Below the pieces are notes generated by a model. That model saw nothing but the letters and a program-made list of their open reading frames with translations, had not been told where the DNA came from and made no database searches. This document shows positions 36,225-47,300 of a DNA stretch of 64,000 nt, piece by piece (positions within the stretch are counted from its first letter, which is position 1; each line of letters begins with the position of its first letter). The position numbers were made by a program, and so were the translations under genes. Location: positions 3,608,294-3,672,293 of the forward strand of contig NC_059482.1 of NCBI RefSeq assembly GCF_018139145.2, in the 5' to 3' direction. This DNA is from Gymnogyps californianus. Taxonomy: Eukaryota; Chordata; Aves; Accipitriformes; Cathartidae.

Positions 36225-36880
36225 TACCTGAAAAATATTAATATAGAGGAAAATTATGGGATATGGACAGGAAAGGAGACTGCTCTGAGGTTTAAATGAG
36301 TTATCTTCTAGGTTTGTGGGACTCTAGCAGTCTTGAGGAGCCTCATACATTCCTTAAAAATGAAATTCATGCCGTACCACCACCAAGCACATCCCTGCAG
36401 CAGACTCCTGGGCAAGGAGCGATGTGGGGTGCATGGGGATGAAAGAAGGGCGCCCCATTCAAGTGCGAGGAGCATCCCACCCTGCAAAGCTTACTGGATG
36501 GGAATGCACACATCCACAGAGGATCCCGAGAGCTGGATAGATGGGTTAAAACGAGGAGGGACTGTGCCATTTCTGTAGCCAGCCATAAAAGCAATTTCTC
36601 AATGCCCTAATTTCTCAAATGAACTTTGTATAAAACTATGAATGTCGGGGCTTGACATTTATTGTCCGCCGTCCCGATCACTGTCTCGAATCAGGGACAG
36701 CAAATAAACACTTCTGGCCTGAAAGAATCAGTTGTCTGCAGAGACCTGAGTATTTCTCCCTGGGAGTATTTATGAACCCCAGTGCGATAGCCGCTGCCCG
36801 GACAGACAAAAATCATCCTTCAGATAATCTGGGAGCAAACACAGCCTGATGCAGGCTTTTTTAGCCTAAGGGAAATGAAA
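36225..36880. other. Non-coding DNA upstream of a CpG-rich patch
   Basis: Repeat-free sequence. The part 36590-36760 is even in texture and carries the 15-mer GCTTGACATTTATTG (36650-36664), also present at 24349-24363. No gene recognised. Confidence 0.45.
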
Positions 36881-37080
36881 CGCTGCCGACCCCGTGGGAC
36901 CCCTCCACAATTTTGCATGGGTGCGACGCTGCGGCGGGATCTTGCCGAGCCTCCATTCCTGCCCTGCCACGGGGTGTTGCTGGCATCCTGCATGTGCAGA
37001 CGACGGGAAACCGTATCGTGGCATTTCGGTTGCGGTTACGGGGCAGCGGGGCTGGAGCGGCCACCCCCTGCCGCAGGAGA
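36881..37080. promoter_or_regulatory. CpG-island-like patch
   Basis: I count about nineteen CpG in 200 bp, far above the surrounding sequence where CpG is scarce, and G+C is clearly raised. That size and density are at the lower limit of a vertebrate CpG island. A frame is open across it on the plus strand (36894-37421), but it begins with GTG and has no recognised domain. The patch may mark a promoter, an enhancer or a methylation-free site in the germ line. No transcript can be inferred from sequence alone. Confidence 0.35.
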
Positions 37081-40000
37081 GGAAGGTGGGAGTTAAGCTA
37101 CGGGTCTTGGGAAAGAAGAATCGGTGTCATCTCTGTTTAACTACTCAGCTTCCACCTCTCCAGAGAAATGCATTCAGGAAAGATAGGGATACGTATTTCA
37201 GGGAGGGAAATGGTGGAAAGAGATGGGATCCCGTCACCTGGGAACAAAGCAGGGAGACCTCCGGATTACACTTCATGCAGGTGGTCTGGGCCGGTCTTAA
37301 TGAATACACGGGAAAGGAAAAGAAAAGGCCAGGAGAGAAAATTATCCCTCTTTTACTCAGCCTTCATAGTACAAAAGGATTACTCTTAAACTTATGCTGT
37401 AAAAGCATTGTCAGTCCTTAAGGCCAATTACTAAATTTTAAAAGGAGCAGCAGAAGCTCAGAAGTTGAACGTGGGGGTTCATTTACATGCTCAATTCAAA
37501 GAAAATTAAAAAAAAAAAATAATCAAACTTCAAGAAAAATAATCTCAAACAAGTGAGAGTTTCTTGCCAAATTCATTCAAAGAATTTTTTCCCTCCTATC
37601 AGCTGCTCTTGTATCCAAGGACAATGTTCTTTTCCCCTTTTTGGAAAAGCTTTGGACTGACATTTGTTTATAATATCTTATTAGAATTTACTAAAATATT
37701 TTCAGCATAAGACTCATGGCGTCAACTCATCTTTCCTCACTAAACCAATAAGCACGCATTAAGGCACAACGCTTTGGGCTTCCTGTTTACTTCCACAGAT
37801 GGCAAATTAATGTGTGCTCATTCCTCCGATGTATTAATCTCGCCTTTTCCCACATAATCCGTAAATGAAGCCCAGATGGAAAGAATTAGCTTGAAATCTC
37901 TCCCTCCTCCTGGCCCCCCCCAAAAAATGTTGGGAGAGGGGTTTTGGTAGCACTGATTACACTGCAAAATTGTTCTGTGATTTCTTAAGTTCTTAAGTGT
38001 ATTGCTATCTCCCAATGACAGTATAGGATTATTGTTTAATAATTTAATGTTTATTATAGTATAATCATGCCACTGGTATAATATAGCACATGATATGTTA
38101 TGGTTCCTACGCTACTTCTCTGCTTACAAGACCAGGGACATTAAAAAGAAACCATTGAAAATTTGTAAAGCAAGTAGCTAGAAACTAACAGACACTAATC
38201 CAAGCTCAGTGAATTCAGTGAAGAGAATTCCAAACGACAGACGTGGGATTAAATTTTTCCAAGTCCTACAAAGCTAGACTTGGTGTAGGTTGTGAGCTCT
38301 TACATTGTTTATATGCTTTTGACAGCTGGATATAAATCTATGTTCTATATTCCTTATTTTCAAGGGAAAAACTTTTCATGAGATGCCTACGATACCTTTT
38401 GTAGACAGCTGCTTCGAAAGCTTTGGATGGCTGTTTCTTACGGTACCTTTGCCAGGTGACAGACTATCAAATCAGTATTATCAGTTGTGTTTTAATCACA
38501 CTGGCATTTCAAGTTGTTTCACGGTGTATATCTATCCAGTAGTTTACAGGACTCAAAGCACAACCGCATGATTGATGCCTTCCCCATGCAATTTGGAAGT
38601 AGAAGAATTACAACATGAGCTGGTGCCCTAAGAAAATGTACCGGCAAGAGAGTCGTGTCCAGCAGCCTCTCCTCCATACAAAATTTCTTGTGCCTGTGAG
38701 GACACGCCTGCCTTATTAACAATATTCACCACTTCCCAGGCTTCAGAGGCATTCCTAGACCTCTTGGTACTCTTTCCCCACCTGCTCCACTTGGTTATCT
38801 CCAGCTCCAGAGATGTTGTGTTGATCAACACTTTATGGGGGGGGATATCCTGTAGTATTAATTTTCTGCAACCACAATTATGTCATGGCCAATTCCTGAC
38901 CATCCTGCTGGGAAGAGCTGAACCTCAGGTGAGTCTGTGCTTACATAAAGGCTTTCCAAACTGACAATGAATTTTACCTGGCTAGTGCATACCACAGGAA
39001 AAATTCATCAAAGGGAATTAAAGAACTGGTCCAGCTACACATTCATCTCATCCTAGTAAAAGCAAAACCACAGATACATTATTTTAATCCTCAATTATTA
39101 AATTGCTTAAAGGAGTTTACTGCACTGGGGAACTCTGAAACATTTTAGACACGATGCCAGCAATTTGTTTGAAGCCCTGCGTGCCGCCGCATGCACTGAA
39201 CTACCCATGAACTCGGGGTGGCTTCGGCGTGCCTAATACCCAAGTCATGCAGCAGCATCAGTTCAGACCACAGAGGAGTCTGAATCCCAAGCGGAAGAAA
39301 TCGCTTTGCAGAGAGTGCAGGAGCAGGCACAGCTCCAAAACCGTGTACCAGGGCTTGAGCCGACAGAAATATAAGCCAAGAAGCCACCTCTTTTTGGTTT
39401 TATACCATCATACTCACCTCGAGGCAGGGCATCTTCCTGCAGAAGTTGGTAAATTTGATGGAGAAAGGACTCTTTCTTCAGTAGCTAATGAATAGGAAAA
39501 GCTGAAAGATCAGAATTAATGGCCATGAAAATGGCAACATTTTTAAAAGGTTTTTCATATGGGTGATTTTGGAGTTCTTTGGGTTTTTTATTTTATTTTA
39601 TGAGCATTATAATAGTTAAAAATGTTATCGTTCTGTTTGAATGCAAGTGTTTTATCTCAAAACATTTTTTTTAACTTGAGAAACACCCCCCTCAGTGAGG
39701 AAACTGAGAAATCGGTGCGGGCAATGAGGAAAACAGATCTGAACTGAAAACCAAATGAAAAATGAGAATCAAAATGAGCAAATGAAAATTACCGAAAATA
39801 TAGAAGTGAACCCAATTTAATAATGATCAGTGACCTTTACTTTAACCTTCAAAAAGGGGAAAAATGTTTGGATAATCAAAATGTTTGCAAGCAAATTTGC
39901 AGTAAAAATACTCATCTCTACTCCACTAAACGTCAAGGTAGGATCCAGTGGAGGGTTTGTTATTTCTCATCCACAAATGCTCTTAAAAAAAATGAATAAA

Positions 40001-41846
40001 ACAAAAGAGTTACACAACTTTAGTCTGAGTAGTTAATTGTTCAAGGAAACAGAGTTTCCTCCAAGACTGATAAATACTATAGGCTATTTCAAACAACCGA
40101 GGAGTAAATCAAAGAGAAGTGCTGTTACATTATACAATGAAATCAAAGTGATTTGCAGAACCCTACATGTTTCTTCATTACCCTTAATCCTATACCATTA
40201 AAGTAATGAGGAACTCTGATAAGGTTTTCAGACAGTGACAAGGGAACCAGAAAATTATGGGCACTTTTATTTAAAGCATTTTCTCTCAGTGCTTTTGGTT
40301 TAAAATATAATGAAATATTGTAAATACTTTTATGAGGTTGTAATACAAAACCTCTGTAAATGAACCTAAAACTGTAAGCTTTGTCAAAAGTTGAGAACAG
40401 GACCGAGTCATGCTGCTATCTTGGATAAAAAAAAAGAATATTTTATATCTTAGTATGCTTTTTGCATGGCAAAAATTCAGAATATTTAAAAAACCCAAGC
40501 CATTACTGTTCAGTGGCATATAAAGCATATTCAAAATGTAGATAACTAAAAACTAGTTTTTTGTAACCAGCATAGAGAAGACAAGTGAATAATGAGAGTT
40601 ATTTGTTTCCTTAAATCACAGATATCATGTGTAATTTTGATACAATACATTATTCAGGCATGCATTACACTAGATCTCTGTCATATATAGACACGTACAG
40701 AATGACGTGTAAAGTTATGATATAGTTAATATATGTAGTGGATGTGCTAGGATAGAGATCATACCTATTTTTATATAATCTAATTGTGTGTACCGTCATA
40801 GTGGGAATAAATACATGTTGTGTGCACTTTATGCTACAGACTTAATGACGTATGTCCCGACTTTTTCATCTATATGGCTATACACACACGGACAGAGACA
40901 TGGAAAGAAATTCAGAGCATCAGGCATGACTTGACTTTCCTTTTCTCCTGAAGCTGGGCTTACTTCCTTGGCAGGAGAGGGCATTGCTTACTTTCTGGTT
41001 CAGTTTGGGCTTTGCCAGCTCCTTGGAGATTTTCACGATAACAGATTATTTTCTCCATCAAATCAAAGCGGGGCTGCACGAGGGATGAGGTCTGAGCATC
41101 TCCTCTGCACGCAGCAAGAGGGGACCGCGGACAAACCCATGTGACTATTTACCGGCAGCAAAACGCCGCCTGGGCAGAACTTAATCTGGCTAGTTTATAA
41201 AACGCCACGCTCCCCAATGCAGGGAACACTGCTTTAATTCTTCTGAACTGGATTAAAAGAAACATATGCTAATAGAGGGGTTGCTGTTAGTGCAGCTGCT
41301 GTATACAACCCCGCGTAGCAGTGACAGAAAAGCCATAACTCACTGCTACTAGCGAGCTTTCTGCTATTTATTTATTGAGTTCAGCCAACAGACTTCTAAG
41401 TGATTTAGATGTTCCTCAAGATAAAAACAGTATAGTAGTCAGGATTTTTTACAAATCTAGTATTGCATCAGCAACGGAAAGGGAGCAGGCGGGAGAGCAG
41501 AGAGGGGGAAATGACTTGGGTGTAAATGGGCACGGTTTAGTCTTTCTGCTGACCGGCATTAGCAAAGACCAGGAGGTTTTACTGCTCTTCAGGCATGTCT
41601 TTTCTTTGTTTTTAGTACAGAAAAAGAGACAATATATGTACGAAGAGACGGAGTAGCACACTAATGGAATGGTGACAGTTCTTCAAGATGCCAAGTAAAA
41701 AGAAAAGTAATAAATGGGAAGAATCAAAACAAGGGAGGCTCTGGGGAAAGGAAAAAAAATCAATTACTAAAGGGAATAAAAATGTCACTGTCAGAGGATG
41801 ACAGGAATTCCTCATATAAGGGATTTAGCAGTGAAGGACAGATTCC
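37081..41846. other. Unique non-coding DNA
   Basis: Long AT-rich stretch without recognised genes or repeats; 40550-40870 is especially AT-rich. Short A or T runs occur at 37507-37520 and near 39666. Confidence 0.5.
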
Positions 41847-41863
41847 TTTTTTTTTTTTTTTTT
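41847..41863. repeat. Poly(T) tract, T17
   Basis: Seventeen consecutive T residues. It could be the A-tail of a minus-strand retroposon, but no such element was recognised on its high-coordinate side. Confidence 0.85.
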
Positions 41864-41956
41864 ACTTAAAGGCAAAATATATGTTAACTCTGATGAGCAT
41901 TTTTGAACTTTGAACTCTCTGACCTTTAAAGCCTCCAAAATAAAACCCAGCCAGCT

Positions 41957-42110
41957 CCGAAGAAATAGCAACAAACAGCAGGGTCGGTCCCTCGGGTGGC
42001 TTCGGCTGCACACCCGCGGCATCTTTTGGCTGCATCCAGCACCACCGCGGTGGCAGCGGCTCCTGCGGACAGACAGACAGACAGACAGCGGCCAAGCTCT
42101 GCTCCTGCGC
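41957..42110. promoter_or_regulatory. CpG-rich patch with palindrome and GACA repeat
   Basis: About twelve CpG in 154 bp. It contains the perfect 12-bp palindrome CCACCGCGGTGG (42042-42053) with a SacII-type core, and a (GACA)5 microsatellite. No open frame across it resembles a protein. The density suggests an undermethylated regulatory site, but this is inference. Confidence 0.3.
42068..42088 (+). repeat. (GACA)5 microsatellite
   Basis: Five exact GACA units plus one base, inside the CpG-rich patch. Confidence 0.9.
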
Positions 42111-44214
42111 CCCAGCCTCCAACTGGAGTCACCCAGTAGATTTTTCCGGGATTATCCCAACATTACAGCAGCGGGTGAAAGAATTAGGCTGGGGAGACAG
42201 ACTGTTATTATCTCTGCTTTACAATGGATACCAGAAAAGTCACATTTTGCCCCAGTTTGCACCTTTCCTCCCTCCTCCAGTTTGCCTGAGTGAGGTTACA
42301 ACACAGTATTAATCACGGAATAATTAATGCCAAGGTACAAAACACCCAGAGCCATTTTACATTAGAGAGACCTTTAAATCCTGCCCAGCTGAAAAAAAGC
42401 TGTTCTCAATCACTCCATAAGCAACTCCGAGCCTCAGTGGAATAAAAAAGTCACCCCTTTTAGCCCACTTGTAGCAAGTTTCTGGGAGCAAATAAGACCA
42501 TCTGCAGCGGTTTGCAGCGAGTCAAACATTTTCCAAGCAGAGTTAGCTAGAGATGTTTAATAAGCACACAAATGCATCTCTGCCTTCATGTGGCAATGGG
42601 AGCTTATCATCCCAAGAACCATAAATGAGAGAGATCATCCTTAAACCTTAACCTTTGCAAAAGGCTCAGTACAAGCAAAGGGAAGGGAGGAAATCACGCG
42701 GAGCAAACCCCTCACCTCTTCTGCACTGATCTTGGCGGAGCACTTTTACATGGAGTGAGAAAGAGGAAATCTGTGTTTACAACATCTCCTGAGCTTTACC
42801 GCTCCCTCCCTACCTGTACTGTGTCCTCATAAAGTATAAAATAGTGCCATCTACTGACATTGCATTTTAACAACTCCTGCGTACTCAGCACGAGACCTTG
42901 AAAGCTGATTTTTCTATCCCTTCATCATTGTATTAATTCTCTAACCGGGGCATGCTGCTCAGGTGGTACTAAAACAGCCATAAACTGATACTGGAAGAAA
43001 ATATACTAGTGCTAGCAGGGCTGTTGCAAGGGATTAAACCTACTGGTGTCAATCCAGAGCCCCTAATGAAAAGGCAAAGATATTGTGCAGGTCTGGATTT
43101 TCCTCTGCAAAATGCAGGAAGGTGTAACGGGGAATGCAAGGATGGTCAGCCGTCTTCAGCAGCGCTCAAAAGGCATACTGTTGTGCGAGGTGCACGTGAA
43201 ATCCCTTGTCACGTTATTTAAGACAAGAGGAAACACCTGAACGGAAGGACCAGAGACAAGACAATGTGGCTTGCGGCAGTAACATGAGCGGGGCCACCGG
43301 TTTCTTATATATGGGGAAAAAAAAGCCTGCTTGGGAGCTGCACACCTGCAGAGGAGGATGGGTCATCTCCTGCCATCCGCTGTCAGTTCAGGGACTTTAG
43401 AGAAAGTTACTTCGCAGAGTTAACATTTCCCAGATAGGTTAAAAAAAAGGGGGAAATGGAGCGTGATTGCCCTGGTTTGGAGATCTGTGGTTCGAACCGG
43501 TCAGTGTTGATATGAACATTAGTTTCTGATAACACTGAAGTCACACGGCAAAAATGAGATCAGCCCCAAAGGTAGAAATACTCTGCATATTTTCACGTTG
43601 CTCATAACCTCTCTACACCCAAATGCCAAACACAAGAGCAAAACAATGTGCCACATGCATACCTAATACTGCTGAGGAGGGGTTTTTTGAGACATACATA
43701 CAACCCAGGTTTTCAAAGCATATAAATTGCATAGAAAACGTGTACACGTCTCAGGACAACCTTGATTTGGGAATAACTTTAGCCTGCAGCACCTACGGCA
43801 GTGTGTCCCAGAGGGTGGTTTACCATTTCCCAGCAGAGTTACTTAAAACCCGACATTTCCCGCATCTCCCCGTGCTGGGTGAGGTGCACCCCACGCCTGC
43901 CGGCACGCAGTCCTCCAGCAAGCCATCCACATTACTGCTCCTTCATCCTCCCACCCATCTAATTGCAACAGGCTTTGGCTCCTTGTCCAGAAGTCCCCGA
44001 GTGACAAATGAATCTGTGTAACTTTCCATCTACCAGCCTCCTCGAAGAGGATATGCAACCGCTTGATTACAGCACGTTATCAGATACCAGCACTGGGATT
44101 TTTCCCTCTCCTGTTGTTTTTACGATGACGATAAGTTGTTACAATCTTTATTTTACAAGACAGCGCTCATTGCCCGAGCCGACTGAGCGGGGTCGCTGAT
44201 TGCCGTGACTTCCC
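42111..44214. other. Unique non-coding DNA
   Basis: No gene recognised. A stretch near 42195-42260 weakly recalls an antisense MIR core. GGTTCGAACC at 43489-43498 resembles a tRNA T-loop, but no tRNA can be folded around it. Confidence 0.45.
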
Positions 44215-44345
44215 TGCAGGTATAAAGGCTGGTGATTTATGGCAGGGGAAATTCATATTAACCATAAATATCTTAATAACTAGCCATCTGGGAGAGAGAG
44301 CGGGCTATGCATCCAACACAGACTAATTGCTGTTTAATGGGCAGC
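44215..44345. promoter_or_regulatory. Candidate conserved non-coding element
   Basis: Repeat-free sequence with CAGGTATAAAGGC, an AACCATAAATATCTTAATAA block and a GACTAATTGCTGTTTAATGG block. It has homeobox-type TAAT cores and no open frame. This texture is common in developmental enhancers of gene deserts. It is pattern recognition only; conservation was not tested. Confidence 0.2.
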
Positions 44346-47300
44346 ATCTACAGCACTCTGTAAAACAATGCTTTTGGCAGCGGGTGTTGCTGAGGTTATA
44401 GAAAGGGCTTTTAATCTGCAAGAGGAAATATGCCACAGCGGTGCCGACTGCTGCTCTCGGCTCAGCCCTGCTAGCCTGTGTCCCGCAAGAGTTTATTATC
44501 TTGTATTAAACAGAGAGGTGCAGTCTCCCACCCCCAGCCAACAACCGGACCCAAAACAGCCAGCCACAGCCGGGGCTGTGCCTGGTCTGCCATCAGCGTG
44601 GCTGCAGCCACCCTCCAGCTCCCACGTGCCCAAAAGGGACCTCACATCTCCCAACCTCAGGATGAGGATTGTAAACTCAGCTACAGGCTCACTAATTTTG
44701 TAGTATTTTGGGTCTCCTTCGTCCAGGAAGGCTTACAGGTAGTTTGATGCTAATTCGGCAGAGGAGGTGGAAGGTGGACACCGGGATGCTGTGGTTTTCT
44801 ACACAAGCTTCGTGCACAGTAAGATGGGAGGTCTGGAGACCTCTCAGCTCTGTGTGACCACCCTGTGGGCCCTGTGTCCAAAAAAGAGCTGCTTCTTACC
44901 AGCTCACCCATTGCTATTTTGTTCTTAACCCAGGAGAAACCGCTCTTTGGATTAATGCCTTCCCCCAGATATCGACCTCCCCACTCCTCTCTTAACTCAG
45001 ACTTCAAAGGAACCAAATCCCTGTGGCACTGTCACTGCAGGGGCAGATAAATGAGTCTGAGGATAGTTCTCATTTTTTTTAACGTAAACCCCACAGCTTT
45101 TGGTTCACAGGGTCTCTTTCAACCCATAGGGAGGTTTCATCTGTATCGCATCCTCCGCAGAGGTCTAAGCCAAAGGACCTCCTCAGGGTTTACACCCAAC
45201 TAAGGTATTAATGAAAATAAAATGACTGCGATGCAACCTGTGCTTCTACCTAGATATAGGATCATTTACAGTTTCTTTGAGATCAGCTGAGGTCTGGCAG
45301 GAAACACTGCTCAAGTATTAAATATGTCTTCTGCCTTTCTGTTCGGGATCATTGTTACGAGAGAGTCCTGTGCAAAGGTGAGTGATGAGGAGCCACAAAA
45401 ATAGTTCAAAGGTCTGCCATTTCCCTGTTTAGCCACACTATTTGATGGAGTGTAGCTGAAAACACTATTAAAGAACTCTACTGTTTTAGCAAAACTCTTC
45501 AAAGTTCCCTGGACCAAGAGGAAAATAACTTTCCACCAATCTTCCCTTTCCTCACTTCTGATGAATTTAAAAGCAAGAGCTATGAAATACTTGTTATGAA
45601 ATTTTTTGGACTTCAAAATGAACCTAAAGTTCTGAAAATAGTTTACAAAAAGATTGTTTGGGTTACCTATAGTACATGAACAGTAGACACTGAAATAACT
45701 AAATCCCGGGATGACTAGAAAAGTCCTTATACAGGAAAAAAAGAGAAAAGAGAACCAGCATACCCCTGGAGAGCAGAACATGCACTTCAAGGCGTTCACA
45801 AGGCATCAGGTTTCTTTAAGCTAACGGTCAAAACAAGATGTCACCAAGGAGTAAGGCAGTTGGTGAAACACTTGTGGAAGGTGACAAATGTTCCGTCGTG
45901 CTGTATTTATTTTCCAGCCCTGCAGCTAGTTTGTGTACGCTGCACACAGCTGTCCTGAGGCCAGGCAGGCTCCTGGAGAGCCTGTCCTCAAACACACCAG
46001 AGCAATAAATATGGGCTGCAGATGCTGCTTTATGGGACTTATGCCCAACAAATCCTTTCTGATAAGTACAGAAGGTGTGGAGATGTTGCTTCTCCTTCTC
46101 CATGCCTCTTTTTTTTAGCTATTTGTCACTCAGTTCTCACTCAATGCTTTCGCTTTGAGCATCAGTATCAACAGACCAGTGTGTTGGCTGCAGATAATTA
46201 TAATTGTTTAGGTGTTCAAATCCTCTCACAGTCTCCTCAGCATCACCCAGAAGAGTTTAACATGTCAGAACCTGATAGGAAAATTGCCGCATTCATCACC
46301 ACAACGTACAGAACCAGCCTCTTCCACAACCACCTGGAAAAATAAAGCCCAGATCCAATCTGCCCAGCGCAAATCGGCGTTTCCTGCAGAGATACTAGTG
46401 CCTCATGCTGCACTCTGCAACTCTGGCACACGGGATGGCAGATGCTGCCACACGTGAATGCTGGTTTTCATGGACTAAAAAGAAGGTTTTCCACCTCTTC
46501 TGGAATCAGGAGGCAATGCAAAACCTCATCAAGCTCTGACTTCTCCAAGTGAGGTGACTTGTCTATGTTGAAGGTCAGTCACCTGCATGAACAACCCTCC
46601 CTTCGAAGTCATTTATTGGAAGCCAACACCTCGCTTCCCTGCCCCTATTTAGACGATCAAACTGGAAACGACCCCAGTGCCGTTGCATATTTGCCTTTTG
46701 GAAGCAAAGCCGCTGCGAGAGCACCGAGAACCAAATCACCCGATGTGTGCGGGTTAAACATGCTCCTGCACCATGGTGCACACACTCGTGTGCCAGGAAA
46801 CTAAAGGGCGGTGAAATCATACCGTTTCATGTCATGACTTTTTGGCTCAGCACTCCCAGACATCAGAGAGGACGTGTGGTCCCACCCAGCTATAAAACCG
46901 CAGCAGTATCTGTGCCTGGGAGGTGCTGGGATTGATGTCACACCCTGCTGTGGTGCATCGCTGGGAGCGGTGGGTGGAGGACACACAGCAGTGGCGCCTT
47001 GGATCCACCTCTTACCTAAAGCCTGGATGAAAACCCAATAAAGCACAGGCAATGGCCACGACCTGCACCTTAGCAAGTACATCCTCATCGTTTTGTCTTT
47101 AACCACCCTCTCTCCAAAGGCCACAGAAGACCTCCAAGAGGCAGGCTTAGGCTCCAGCATTTGAAAAGCTGGCAAAAGCCGATTTCTGGGTTGTCTTCAG
47201 CTGTACATTCCCCAATTCTTACTGTGGGGACTGGGGGCAGAGGATCCCACAAGACAGAGACACATCTAGACCATCATGTGTTGGCACAGGGACTTGAGCC

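Noticed and set aside
36894..37421. Plus-strand open frame of about 175 codons through the CpG patch
   Set aside because: It starts with GTG. The high local G+C lowers stop frequency and explains its length, and no domain is recognised.
42195..42260. Possible antisense MIR fragment (TTATTATCTCTGCTTTACA)
   Set aside because: A single short block with no second landmark; chance similarity is likely.
43489..43498. GGTTCGAACC, resembling a tRNA T-loop/B box
   Set aside because: No A box lies at the right distance upstream, and the flanks cannot form acceptor, D or anticodon stems. It is simply a 10-bp palindrome.
45311..45799. Minus-strand open frame of about 162 codons
   Set aside because: Phe-rich translation of AT-rich DNA with no domain. 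A frame of this length is expected by chance in 64 kb.
46767..46780. 14-bp palindrome TGCACCATGGTGCA
   Set aside because: Palindromes of this size are expected in 64 kb and nothing around it suggests a function.
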